Shown: positions 38,793 to 50,600, numbered from the stretch's first letter. The stretch is 64,000 nt of DNA from Plantago major (GCA_026545765.1 CM048842.1:20362667-20426666); one strand, 5' to 3'. The notes: generated by a model not told the origin, from the letters alone. Program-made: numbers and translations.

Positions 38793-39021
38793 GGAGGATA
38801 TTTCTGGAAGCCCAACCGTCACATCAATTCAGGATTAAATCTCGGCCGTCGATCAAATTCATCCAACGGTATAGTTCAAATTTCACGACGATTAGAATTC
38901 CAACAACACTTGGAACGTCGGAGATAGCACCCCATCCTCTTACGGATGGTTAGCTCTGTCTAGGCACACAGACCCTCGTCCGTTCGAATGTCCCTACTCG
39001 GAAATCCCGAAAAACTGATTC
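38793..39021. other. Tat 1 spacer upstream of the antisense promoter
   Basis: No gene. TCGGA/CCGTTCG words mark it as part of the element's 3' region. Confidence 0.5.
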
Positions 39022-39213
39022 ATAAACGACATGGATTCTCATCCGTTCGGAGGTGATACCTCTTCCTCACTCGGACGGATAAATCATCTTAAACAACACG
39101 GATTCTCATCCATTCGGAGGTGATACCTCTTCCTCACTCGGAAGGATAAATCATCATAAACGACACGGATTCTCATCCGTTCGGAGGTGATCCCTCTCCC
39201 TCACCTGGATAGA
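39022..39213. repeat. ~64-bp tandem repeat, three units
   Basis: Three units of the pattern AAACRACAYGGATTCTCATCC...GGAGGTGATACC...GGATAAATCAT, directly followed by the 217-bp array, which shares the CGGAC/CATCCGTTCGGA words. Confidence 0.8.
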
Positions 39214-39221
39214 TAAATCAA

Positions 39222-39872
39222 CTATGTATGTCATGCGGACCCTCGTCCATCCGGATTTCACTAATGGCTTACGGGTGTGGAGCTATGAAATCGCCCGTAG
39301 GTCCTTATTTGGCCCCGAAGAGTTGATTAGTAAACACAATATCAACACAATCTTTTTACAGATAGCTGCTTTGATCTTAATACTACACGGACTCTTGTCC
39401 GTTCGGACATCCCAAGTTGGATTATCCCGAATAATCAACTATGTACGTCACGCAGACCCTAGTCCGTCCGGATTTCACTAATGGCTTACGAGTGTGGAGC
39501 TATGAAATCGCCCGTAGGTCCTTATTTGGCTCCGAAGAGTTGATTAGTAAACACAATATCAACACAATCTTTTTACAGATGGCTGCTTTGATCTTAAAAC
39601 TACACGGACTCTTGTCCATTCGGACATCCCAAGTTGGATTATCCCGAATAATCAACTATGCACGTCAGGCGGACCCTCGTCCGTCCGACGGTCCTTAATG
39701 GCTTGCGGGTGTGGAGCTATGAAATCGCCCGTAGGTCTTATTTTGGAACTTTCGAAGAATCGATTAGTGCACACAAGATAAACCCAATCTTTTTACAAAA
39801 GGTGGATTTCTCTTCAAACCACACGGACTATCGTCCGTTCGGATATCCTTAATTGGACAACCCCGGATAATC
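39222..39872. repeat. 217-bp tandem repeat, three units
   Basis: Exact 217-bp spacing (equivalent ATG positions 39224, 39441, 39658). Units 1 and 2 are nearly identical; unit 3 is diverged. The small ORFs in each unit lie in different frames because 217 is not divisible by 3, so this is not a coding repeat. Confidence 0.88.
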
Positions 39873-40010
39873 GATTATTAAGTAACACGGACTCCCATCC
39901 GTTCGGATGTTCTTCCGTGGACCATCTCGATTTCACCACTAACAAAAAGTGTCCCTTTCCTATGCCTCTCGAACTTACACTTATTCTCGCTTACAAATAC
40001 CCTTTTCACA

Positions 40011-40044
40011 CTTACAGTCCGAGACCACAGTCTCGGACTGTAAG
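40011..40044. other. Perfect hairpin next to a G15 run
   Basis: A 15-bp perfect inverted repeat (arms 40011-40025 and 40030-40044, 5' arm CTTACAGTCCGAGAC) with a CACA loop. A run of 15 G (40050-40064) follows 5 bases later. It lies about 160 bp before the polypurine tract of the Tat element. Confidence 0.85.
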
Positions 40045-40206
40045 AAAAAGGGGGGGGGGGGGGGAGATTAAGCTAAGGACGACAAAAGGCACGGACTAAA
40101 CACCTATTTTGCTTCTTATGAGGGACGGATTGAACGAAAAACAAAAAATTTTCTCCCCACTTTAAACTATAGTTCCACAACTATCTTCTACTAAGATACT
40201 TGGAGA

Positions 40207-40219
40207 CTTGGGGGACATA
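40207..40219 (+). other. Tat 1 polypurine tract
   Basis: ACTTGGGGGACATA directly before the 3' LTR start TGTTGATACG. Confidence 0.75.
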
Positions 40220-41019
40220 TGTTGATACGAAAATATGTCTAATCCGTCATAGACACCTTTGGAACGAATCCTAAGGCGTTTCAAGCTGTCTAAGGTCCAA
40301 GGCCTCAAGGTCTGACCCTAAGGCTACCTCTGGTCCGACCCTCCTGAGTGAAACGATGAACTAGACCTCAAAGACAGTAGGTCCGACCCAAACCATGGTC
40401 CGAGACCATGAGGGTCCGACCCGGACGATGATCCGGGCATAAGTTTCTAACCTCATAAGGAACCAAGTGAACTAGCACCAAGAGTGAAAATAGGATCCGA
40501 GGTTATCAAGGTCCGAACCACTATGCCTTGTGGTTTATGGGAGTTGCTTTTAGACATGAGATTGTGACTTGGACCAGGCCGTCGGACCTACACTATCGGA
40601 CGAAGGTCCGAGACGGACTTTAGGATTCTCTAATTTCTCTCGGAGAATGACTAAACTACCCTAGAAAGCCCAAAAGGAAAATGGGTTAAGTCATCTTAAT
40701 GGGCCATGGGCCTAATAGAGCATTGTTGGCGCAATCCGAGCCTTACACTTGGCACAATCCAACGGAGCCCTTCCTCTTTAGGAGATCTCTATATATATGG
40801 CACACATTCCCATGCTAATGGTAAGTCATCGTTACGATCGTATGTGTCAAACCGGGTCTTCGTTCCTAAAACCCCCCCCCCAAAGTTACTTGTGCAGGTT
40901 CTTACCCTTTAGTGCTTTGGACCCTAACTTTGGACCTTGATTTGGGACGATTACAGTGATTTGGACTTAGGCGACTTAGGAAGAACTTAACAAGTGTTTG
41001 GGGGACTTCACCCTCAACA
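40220..41019 (+). repeat. Tat 1 3' LTR
   Basis: 800 bp from TGTTGA to TCAACA (perfect 6-bp inverted ends). TATATATATGG at 40790-40800 is the likely promoter. The end CCCTCAACA is the same as the 5' LTR end of Tat element 2. No partner LTR exists in the window because the element's 5' end is lost. Confidence 0.82.
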
Positions 41020-41588
41020 AGTAGCATCGCCGGTCTAATGGTCGGATCTCGGCCCATTAGTGGTCGGGTCGTTACACAGTTCCCCATATTAATTGATCTA
41101 CTTTGCTATGACCATAAATAAGAGTTAGAGATGATCTATCTCACGCGTCGACCTCTACCGCCCTTCACCCGTATCATCAATGGCCAGCTATATGTTACTC
41201 TCTTAAGAGTTACCAACATTGAGGGATTAAAGGTATTGATTTTACGATGAAAATGGTAATACTTATGACACGACAACCAACGAGGTTTATAAAAAAGTGT
41301 TCGACAAGTTATGAGGTGATTTTATCTTATCTTTTATCTGCATAAATTTTAGCAAATGATATAATACTGACTATATTTTTTATATGTGCACGTTCAATTT
41401 CACTACAGAAATTCTACACTTTTTAGGTATGGAAGACTTCATACGCAATGTTGAAGTGATTATATCATGCATCTCTCACATTGTAGTTTATATATATTTG
41501 TCAACTTCGACATGTTATTATCCAATTTATTCATTTGTTATTTGAGTTTTTTTCACATGCCCAGTCGAGCATCGACGGACCATTTACG
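41020..41588. other. Intergenic between the Tat element and a MITE
   Basis: About 570 bp without a recognisable gene. The first 70 bp are GC-richer (GGTCGGATCTCGGCCC); the rest is AT-rich. Confidence 0.55.
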
Positions 41589-41855
41589 GGTTATTTGGAT
41601 AGCGATTAAAATCAAGAAAACCAGGTTAAAATAGGTGTTTTTAACCCGGTTTTGTTGATTTAAACTCGTTGCCAAACAAGTTCTTACTAGTTGAGAGACT
41701 GTTTGACTAACATCTAAAATAAAGAAAATCGGAGTAAAAACATCTATAGGCCGTTTGGCAGGCCATTAAAATCACCAAAACCTGGTTAAAAACACATAAA
41801 AATACCTATTTTAAACTTGTTTTCTTGATTTTAATCGCTTGCCAAACAGACACCT
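41589..41855. mobile_element. MITE-like element(s) upstream of TOP2
   Basis: The outer arms are inverted: GCGATTAAAATCAAGAAAAC with GTTAAAATAGG near 41602, and CCTATTTTAAAC with TTCTTGATTTTAATCGC near 41838. A third arm (41750-41810, GGCCGTTTGGCAGGCCATT) shows that a second copy is nested or that the element was rearranged. Ends with GCCAAACAG are typical of small hAT-like MITEs. Confidence 0.6.
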
Positions 41856-42100
41856 AAATATTTACTCAATTAAAGGTTTAAATTCTATGCCAAACACTAT
41901 CACGAGTCAAAAAAGGTAAAATACCCAATCCGAAAGAAGAAACTAGAGACCCGCTTGACTCAAAAATTTCAAATTTCAAAATTTGAATCCTGTACTTTAG
42001 TCCGCCTCTTCTTAAACGCTCATTCATCTTCTCCATTTCCATTAATCAGACAAAACCTCTCTGTCAGATTGTAATACATCAAACCCTTACAGGTTCAGCT
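41856..42100 (+). promoter_or_regulatory. TOP2 promoter and leader region
   Basis: AT-rich with a CT-rich leader (TTCATCTTCTCCATTTCC) before the ATG. I see no clear TATA box, as is usual for cell-cycle genes. The MITE pair ends only 245 bp before the start codon. Confidence 0.45.
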
Positions 42101-45100
42101 ATGGCTGCTTCCAAAAAAGCTCCACTAATCAGCAGCAACAACGCCAACATTCCTCCATCCGTAACCACTGCTGGCGGCAAAAAAACCATCGAGCAAACCT
42201 ACCAGAAGAAATCCCAGCTCGAACACATTCTTCTGCGTCCAGACACCTACATTGGCTCAGTTGAGAAGCACAAGCAAACACTATGGGTCTACGAGTCAGA
42301 TAACATGATGCACAAAGAAATTACCTACGTTCCCGGCCTGTACAAGATCTTCGACGAGATTCTGGTCAATGCGGCTGATAACAAGCAGAGGGATCCAAAG
42401 ATGGACGCTGTTAAGGTCTCGATTGATGTCGAGGCGAATTCGATTAGTGTCTACAACAATGGCGATGGTGTGCCGGTCGAGATCCATCAGGAGGAAGGGG
42501 TTTATGTGCCGGAGTTGATTTTTGGGCATTTGTTAACTAGTAGTAACTACGATGACAACGAGAAGAAGACTACTGGAGGGAGAAATGGATACGGTGCGAA
42601 ATTGACTAATATCTTCTCGTCTGAGTTCGTCATCGAGACTGCGGATGGGAAGAGGCAGAAGAAGTATAGACAGGTAATTGAATTGCTTGTGGATTTCAAC
42701 TTCTAGGTTTTTCATTTTGTTCTGATTTAAGATGTTTAATGTTATATTATTTGATGCGCTCATCTGCAATTTGATGTTTTAGGTGTTAGATTCAGGTTCT
42801 TTTTTTGTGATTTTGCTGTTCGATTGATTTCGTAATTTGCAGGTTTTGGTATGTATTTATGTTTTGCTGGGTAGAATACTAGAATGTGGATATGGTTCAT
42901 GTAATTGTAGGTCCGATGGATAATTCGATAATGGTTATTCACATGTTGATGCATTTAATTATAGGAATATTATGTTATGCTCTTGATCTATTAGATAGTA
43001 TATGTTAAGAGCTAGATTTAGGATAACCTACCGTGATTTGTATATGTTCACATATATTAATCGCTGGGTGTAATATGAACTTGATTGATGTAATTTCAGG
43101 TTTGTTAGGTAATTTGAGTGTAAATGTGTCATACATATGCCAAACTTTTAACCTCGCCCGGTTCTTATGTGCTGCTTGCAATTCTAACATGATGTGTAGG
43201 TTTAGGGTTTATGTGATGTATGGATATATACTGCTGGGTAGAATGTGTTTGATTGATAACAATGTTGGTTTGTTTGGCTCTTTGAGCAGAAATGTGTTAA
43301 AACTTTAACATACTAATGTTTTAACTTAGACCGGCTTCTAAGTGCTGCTTGCTAGGTGTTCTAACATGTAATGTTGTTATGAAGGTCTTCTCTAATAACA
43401 TGGGAACAAAGTCTGAGCCTGCTATATCCAAGTGCAAAGCAGGAGAGAATTGGACTAAGATTACATTTAAGCCAGACCTATCTAAATTTAGCATGACTAA
43501 ATTAGAGGAGGATGTTGTTGCTCTGATGAAAAAGCGTGTAATTGATATGGCTGGATGCCTGGGGAAAACAGTGAAGGTGGAATTGAATGGGCAGAGTTTT
43601 CATTTTAAAACTTTTTCAAGCTATTGTGACCTTTATCTGAAATCTCCATCTGTGTCCACTTCAGAACCACTACCAAGGTGTTTTGCTGTCTCTGGCCCTT
43701 GATATTCTGTATACTTTCTATATATCAGTTACTGAAAGGATATAATTTATATACAGGTATGAGGAGGAAGTGCATGGTAGGTGGCAGATATGTATTAGCC
43801 GAAGTGAAGGACAATTTCAACAGGTATGAGAAGTGAATTGTTTATTATGATTGTAGGTTCATGTTCGTTCATATTAGTAGTATCAGGATCAATGCAGTCT
43901 AGAAACTTAAACTGGAAAATGTTTCTTTTCTTATCTGGGATCTGGAAAGTGATGATTAAGATATCCTTGGTTTGGCAGGTTAGCTTTGTAAATGGAATTG
44001 CAACAGTAAAGGGAGGGACTCATGTTGATTATGTCACAAACAAGATAACCACCCATCTTATCAATGTCTTGAAGAACAAAAACAAGAAGGACAAGAAGTT
44101 TGACCTTAAACCTCATGCTGTAAAGAACCATTTATGGGTATTTGTCAATGCCCTAATTGACAACCCTGCCTTTGATTCTCAAACTAAAGAGACTCTGACA
44201 CTTCGAACCGGAAGTTTTGGTTCGTCCTGGGATTTTTCAACGAAGTTTCTTGACAAAGGTCCGTCCTAGTTAATCTCTTACTGTTCTGTTTTTCTAAATT
44301 ATGGGTTCTGACTACTTCGGTTGATAATCTGCAGTTGCGAAGTCTGATATTATGAAAAACATTGAGGAATGGGCAGATTTCAAACAGAAAAAGGATCTTA
44401 AGAAAACAGATGGGACTAAGAGCCGAAGGCTATATGGAATTCCTAAGCTAGAGGATGCTAATGAAGCTGGGGGAAAGCTTTCTGAGAAATGTACACTGAT
44501 TTTGACAGAAGGAGATTCAGCCATGGCACTCGCAGTAAGTTTTATATGCTCATAACTTGCAGAGGGTAGTGTTTATGTGATGCAAGTCATTCACTTTCTT
44601 TGATTTTTCTTTTTGTGCAGGTGGCTGGACTGGGAGTGCTTGGTCGCGATTATTATGGTGTTTTTCCACTCCGAGGCAAACTTCTCAATGTTAGAGAAGC
44701 AAGTCATACCCAGTTAATGCAAAATACTGAAATACAGAATCTCAAGCATATTGTAGGACTTCAGCAGGGTAAACAGTATGACACTGCCAAGTCACTCAGA
44801 TATGGGCACGTGATGATAATGACGGATCAGGTGCTTTATTATCATGTTTTCTTTGATCACTCCTCAATATGTGTATGTCTCAATCACATTTAGAAATAAT
44901 GTGTCATGGTTTCTCTAAATTCTTGAATCCCATCTGAGTGCTGGTGCAGGATCATGACGGTTCTCATATCAAGGGGCTATTGATTAATTTCATCCATTCA
45001 TTTTGGCCATCATTGCTTAAAGTTCCCTCCTTTATGTTGGAGTTCATAACCCCTATTGTTAAGGTTTGAAAAATAAGACCATTCTATTCTTTGTATATCT

Positions 45101-48100
45101 CGCCATCCATTTGTGTTTCTCTAAATATCTTAATATTTTGAGTAGGCTTCTCGTAAAGATGGGAGGAAGAAATTGTCCTTTTATACAATGCCTCAGTATG
45201 AAGAATGGAAAAGATCTTTGGGCACTGATGCTAGAAATTGGTCCATCAAGTACTATAAGGTCTTGCATTTAATGAATTTTGGTATATTAAGTACTTTATG
45301 CATTCACATTTTTTATAACTAACAATGAATCAGTTAAATCACCTGCAATTTATTGATTGATTCTTTTTATTGCCTGTTTCTAATTTAGGGGTTGGGAACT
45401 AGCACAAGGCAGGAAGGACAGGAGTACTTTCAAGATCTGAATATGCATAAGAAGGATTTTCTCTGGGTTGATGAGCAAGATGGTGACGCAATTGAACTTG
45501 CTTTTAGCAAGAAGAAGATTGATGCAAGAAAGAGTTGGCTACTTCAGTATGAGGTCAGTACCGGGAATTGGAATTTTTTACTGTTGGCTCCTGAAGCACC
45601 GGAGAACTTTTGCATAACTGATTATGAATGTTTCTGCATTGCAGCCTGGTACATACCTTGATCAACGTGAGAAGCTTATCAAATACCGTGACTTTGTTCA
45701 CAAGGAACTGATACTGTTCTCTAGAGCAGATGTTCTGAGATCCATTCCATCCATGGTTGATGGATTGAAACCTGGTCAAAGAAAGATACTTTTCTGCTCT
45801 TTTAAGAGGAACTTTGTTAAGGAAGCAAAAGTTGCTCAGTTCTCTGGTTATGTATCTGAGCACTCAGCTTATCATCACGGTGAGCAGAGTCTTGCAGGTA
45901 CCATCATTGGCATGGCTCAGAATTATGTTGGAAGTAACAACATAAATTTTCTTGAACCTAGTGGTCAGTTTGGTACCCGAGGCCAGGTGAGTCAGCAGAT
46001 GAATTTATTATGTCCAATTTTTTGATCAACAATCACTCAGGAATTAGCTTTGATACATATTGTTTTTCTTACGTCAGGGAGGAAAAGATCATGCAAGTGC
46101 TCGATACATTTTTACACAGTTGTCTCCTATCACTCGATTCTTGTTCCCAAAGGATGATGACATTCTACTGGACTATTTGAATGAGGATGGGCAAGCTATC
46201 GAACCTACTTGGTAAGGCTTGCTGAAGAATTTTGTTTCTTTACAAATTGTTTGTAGCTGTTGACGTAATAGCTGATGTCTGTCTCCATAATAGGTATGTA
46301 CCAATCATACCTACAGTTCTTGTAAATGGAAGTGAAGGTATAGGAACAGGATGGAGTTCATTTGTTCCGAACTACAATCCAAAAGACATCATTTCTAACG
46401 TGAGACGGTTGCTAAATGGTGAGGCATTGGTGCCTATGCATCCATGGTACAAAGGTTTTCGTGGAACCATTGAGAAAACTGCAACAAAAGAAGTTGGGAA
46501 TACCTACACTGTTACTGGAACCATAGAAGAAGTGGATGAAACAACTCTAAGGATAACTGAGCTTCCAATTCGAAAGTGGACCCAAGATTACAAGGAATTT
46601 CTTGAGTCCGTGTCTGCCGAAAATGAAAAAAGCAAAGACCCTTTCATTGAGGGATTCAGTAATTACAGCGATGGAAACATCGTCCACTTTCTGGTTTCCT
46701 TGACAGAAGAAAACCTGAGTGCAGTGAAACGGGAGGGTCTGCTCAAGAGATTTAAGCTAACTACTACAATAAGCACAAGTAATATGCATCTGTTTGATCC
46801 CAGAGGAGTAATCAAGAAGTACGAGACACCTGAACAGAGTAAGCAACAGTCACAATAACATAACTCAGTAATATTTGCCCACAGTTTCGTATTCATATTC
46901 TGATTATTATTATTTTTTGCAGTTCTTGAGGACTTTTTTCACTTGAGGCTGGATTATTATGAGAAACGAAAGGCAAGCTTCATTAATGGAACTTTTATGG
47001 GCTTTGCCTTGTGATAGTAGTGTTCTGCTAAGTTATGGATTTTTTTCTTTTTGCAGAAAGCTATGTTGAAAAATCTTGAAAATGACCTATTGAAATGTTC
47101 AAATAAGGCTAGATTCATCAAGTGTGTTGTTGAAGGCAGCATTGTTGTGAGCAACAGGAGAAGAGCAGATCTGCTTGTTGAATTGAAGGAAAAGGGCTTC
47201 ACTCCTTTCCCGAAGAAGAAAAGCATGGAAGAAGTAGCAGTTGCAGGAGCAACAGATGATACGGAAGAAACTGAAGAGAATACTGGTGTTTCTACAAGCG
47301 AAGTAGTGTCTGCTGGTGATTATGACTACTTGCTCTCTCTTTCAATTGTTACCCTGACAATTGAAAAAATCCAAGAGCTGCTGGCTGAGAAGGATAAGCT
47401 TGACCAAGAAGTAAAAGATTTGCAAAATGCTACAATCATGTCCCTCTGGGTGAGGGACCTCGATGCTCTTGAGGGGAAACTTGATGTAAGTTTTCACAAA
47501 TTAATCTATATTTATTTTTATTTTTTTTGTTTTTCTGGTATTAACAAAGGCGCTTCAGTAGTTCTAATGGTTTTACTGTAATATGTATAAATTTTGCATT
47601 CAGGAAATAGAGGACAAGGATGAAAAGAAATTTAAGTCCGATATGCAGGCTATTAATAAGAAAGCAAAAGTTGTCAGAGTAGAAGTGAAGCCACGTAAAA
47701 ATATCAAAAAGAAGGCTACCAAAAATGAATCTGATGCTGTGCCAATGGAAGTATCAGGTGATACTGTTATGGAAACAGGTATGTTCGGGACCAATGACTT
47801 CTGTATCGATGTGAGCTATTTTACTTCTTGATAATTTTCTACACTTCTTTCCTGCATGTATAGATATTGTTGGTGAGGCCAAGAAAGCAAAAGGAAGAGC
47901 ACCTTCTAAAAAGAAAGTTCCAGCTAAAAAGGTCTGGTAACAACAATGCTTCTTCATTTTAATATTACAAGTGTTATTTCTATGTTTGGAGTGAAATAAG
48001 TGCCCTTATGTTCATTTTTATATCTCATGGCAGGCTGCTGCTGCTGTGGACGATGATGATGAAGGGATAGCATCATTGAGGGACCGCATTGCAGCTTACA

Positions 48101-48839
48101 ACTTAGATTCCTCTCCTGATCGTGCTGAAGGTAAACCACTAATATCAGAAGTAATTTGTATCATGTTATCAAGTAATGTTAACTTTACTACTACTACTAC
48201 TACTACTACTGTTTTCTCTATATTCACGTATATAAAATGTATATCTAAGATTCATGTTTTAATTTTGTCACAGAAATGGATGCTGATGTGACTGCAAAGC
48301 AAAATAAGAAGAAAGAACCAACCAAAAGAGCTGCTGCCGCCAGGAAGAAGGCAACAATTACGGAGCTCTCGGATGATGAAGATGATATTGAAATACTTTC
48401 TGGTGATGATTCAGAGGTTGATGAAAAGCCAAAGAAAGGAGGTCGGAAACCAGCAAATACAAAAGCAGCAGCAGGAGTGAAGAAACGAGGCCCGGCCAGT
48501 AAACAGTCAGCAGCACTCATGGGCCAGAAACTGATAACTGATGTTTTAAAGCCTGCTGAAAACTCGCCTGAAAGGAAAGTAAGGAAAATGAGGGCTTCTC
48601 CGTTTAACAAGAAGAGCAGTTCTATATTGGGAAGGACAATCAGCGTTGATGAAGAAGAGGAGAAGAATTCAGGGGGGTCGAGCTCGAACAGTGTTGCTGA
48701 CGTGGTGGCCAGGGCAAGACCTCTGAGGGCAAACAGAGGAGTGGCAAAGTATGTTGTAAGTGATGATTCTGAGAGTGGTGAAGATGAGGATGCTGACAGT
48801 GATGCTATTGAAGTGTTGTCCGATGAAGATGAAGAATGA
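42101..48839 (+). CDS. TOP2: DNA topoisomerase II (type IIA), 18 exons
   Basis: Nuclear ATP-dependent enzyme that passes one DNA duplex through another, for chromosome segregation and replication. Exons: 42101-42673, 43385-43677, 43757-43823, 43979-44258, 44335-44534, 44621-44830, 44950-45063, 45146-45259, 45389-45553, 45645-45986, 46078-46211, 46294-46838, 46923-46972, 47057-47485, 47604-47778, 47864-47931, 48034-48130, 48274-48839. They join in frame to 1473 codons, about the length of other plant enzymes. Motifs: GHKL ATPase FDEILVNAADNK (84-95) and ATP lid GRNGYGAKLTN (160-170); TOPRIM EGDSA (463-467) and DQDHD (540-544); catalytic Tyr796 in ASARYIFT; variable C-terminal tail (about 1172-1473) of acidic and Lys-rich stretches, likely nuclear targeting. 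No stop or frameshift: it looks functional. Exon borders are by eye. Confidence 0.96.
46973..47056 (+). other. TOP2 intron 13 with GC donor
   Basis: The junction reads GAAAG/GCAAGC...TTTTTGCAG/AAAGC. Removing it restores YEKRKKAMLK in frame. No GT donor nearby would do so. AAG/GCAAG is the strong consensus usual for GC-AG introns. Confidence 0.85.
48186..48210. repeat. (TAC)n microsatellite in TOP2 intron 17
   Basis: About eight TAC/ACT triplets within the intron 48131-48273. Confidence 0.9.
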
Positions 48840-49148
48840 AGTCTGAGTTAAGACCTGTTCTTGTTCAAGTATTTCTGTCAATGAGTTGCCTGGGAGTAGT
48901 GAGGAGTGAGGACTGTGTTAGTTTGCAATGACTTGGATCATGTACTAAGGCTAGCTACTAATTTTATTCTCTTCTGCCGTTGCAATGCATAAATTGGTTA
49001 AGTTGGTAGAGTAAACACCATAGTATTATGACTAATGAGTAATGTAGTACTAATGTGTAAGCATTGAAAAAACCTCTCGTCCTCAACTTGTAACTCACCA
49101 GGTAACACCAGGTTACCTGCTTATGTAGAAAGGTGCCTGCGTTGTTCA
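48840..49148 (+). other. TOP2 3' region
   Basis: The 3'UTR presumably ends within this stretch; no canonical AATAAA is obvious. No other gene seen. Confidence 0.5.
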
Positions 49149-49471
49149 TAGGGTTTCAAACAAGCCGAGTCGAACTTTGGCTCGTCAAGACAAATTTGTA
49201 GTATGAAGTTGGAGCTAGTGCTTGAAAGAAAATTTCTTCTAGCACTTGCATGTTTTTTTTTTAATTTTTAATTAAAATTTTTAAACCCGAAAGCTAGAAT
49301 TTAGTTTAGCTGGCGAAATTGAAACCTAACAAATGTTGAATATAATTCAACTCAAAAGCTTCCCAAAATTAATACAATAAAAATATGTATTCGAGCTATA
49401 CTTTAAGCTCAAACGAGTCGAGCTTTTTCTGCGTTGAGCTCGAGAATAGCTCGACTTGTTTGCATCTCTAG
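49149..49471. mobile_element. hAT-like MITE
   Basis: Inverted ends: TAGGGTTTCAAACAAGCCGAG at the left and CTCGACTTGTTTGCATCTCTA at the right, with internal CGAGCTC/GAGTCGAGC words. The pattern is that of hAT-type MITEs with a CAAACNAG...CGAGC terminus. No coding. Confidence 0.5.
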
Positions 49472-49535
49472 TTGATGAAATACAATTTCTATTTACTAAG
49501 ACTTCAAAGAGTCCTGACTAATGAGAGTTTGTCGG

Positions 49536-49755
49536 GCTGTTTGGGATAGAACTTTAATTGAGACCATTTTAATTGGGTATAACTGATAAATAGTAATTAA
49601 ATTTTAATTGAGTTGTGAAAATGTGTGTTTGGTATAAAATTAAAATTTTATAGGGCTTTGTATTTTTGTTATGAAGTAAAAAAAGTTAATTGACACTCAA
49701 TTAAGTTTGGAAACTATTTTGATCAATTAAAATGGCAATCCAAATAGGATCTAAA
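49536..49755. mobile_element. MITE-like element
   Basis: Imperfect inverted ends: GGGCTGTTTGGGATAG...CATTTTAATTGG at the left; CAATTAAAATGGCAATCCAAATAGG at the right. AT-rich, about 220 bp. Confidence 0.5.
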
Positions 49756-49970
49756 TTATAATGAAGGCATAATTCTATGCCATCAACCCATGTGAGTCCT
49801 ACATTTTACCTGGGCTTGATTTTTGCGGATCCGGATTGTGGGTCGGATTTTTTAAATTTCGTATCCCAATTCTGTATAAAAGTCATTTTGCATTTTTTTT
49901 AAAAATTTTCTTCTCATTCTCATCTTCTTCTCTCAACAAAATTTCAATCTCCTCTTGATTCTTAGGACTC

Positions 49971-50600
49971 TTAGATTAGAAAGGGCGCAACTCCATGCCT
50001 CAAGGGAAGCGTTCCCTTCTTGGAGTCTTGCATCGAAAACCTAGACAACACTTTGTCTATATACGATGCTTGCGATAAGGCTATCAGCCTATTCTTGCGA
50101 TCACGGTACAAGAATGTATGCAGCCTCTCACATACTTCAGTCTTCGGTTCAAACTTACTTGTTTTAGACTTAAGAACATGTGCAGGACATCCCCACGTCC
50201 TCATATGGTTCAAGCTCGACTTACGGTTATACCATAACTCGTAAGGCGACTTAGACGAGGCCTTAGTCGGTACACGGTTTAAAAAGTGTCTTGCATAGCC
50301 TCTAAATGCGTTGGGAAGGGACGAATAACTCATCATTGACCTTACCAAGTCAAACTACACTCAGTTTCTTCTCTCAACAACACGATTTTGTGGCGGTGTA
50401 TAAGGTGTGGTACGTTGGGACAGAATCCCTTCGTTCTCTAAGTCTCGAACTCCTCGCTCAAGTACTCACCCCTCGATCGCTGCGAAGGCACCTTATACTC
50501 TTCGCCAATTGCCTTTCAGCTTCAGCTTGTAACACCTTAAACCTATCCAAGGTATCATGTTTCCTTTCTATTAGGTAAATGAAACTATACCTCGAATAAT
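49971..50600 (-). pseudogene. copia integrase-RT fusion relic
   Basis: Minus strand. An integrase stretch (MVRSMMSYSSLPNAF, LNRVPTKA, SPYELWYNRKSSLNHMRTWG) runs into KFEPKTEVC and then directly into the end of the RT domain (LYRDRKNRLIALSQASYIDK, FSMQDSKKGTLPLRHGV). Most of RT is deleted at the join (about 50110). Further integrase traces (such as CLRSDRGGEY) continue in broken frames to about 50600. Confidence 0.75.

Larger units (their letters stand above)
22948..41019 (+). mobile_element. Tat-type Ty3/gypsy retrotransposon 1, 5'-truncated
   Basis: Order: partial gag, protease, RT, RNase H, a second RNase H, integrase (plus strand), tandem repeats, antisense gene (minus strand), more tandem repeats, polypurine tract, 3' LTR. 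The double RNase H and the extra gene after pol are marks of the Tat lineage. The 5' LTR, primer-binding site and gag start are missing at the block B edge. It is interrupted by a nested Athila-like element at 31936-37534. Without that insertion about 12.5 kb remains. Coding parts have many stops and frameshifts, so it is inactive. Confidence 0.88.

Noticed and set aside
39224..39852. Three similar small ORFs (MYVMRTLV, MYVTQTLV, MHVRRTLV) as a gene family
   Set aside because: They come from the 217-bp tandem repeat; the frame shifts by one each unit and the ORFs overlap.
39022..39872. CRISPR-like array
   Set aside because: Plant DNA, tandem repeats without unique spacers, units far too long.
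42296..48139. Minus-strand ORFs inside TOP2
   Set aside because: Shadows of exons; no domains.
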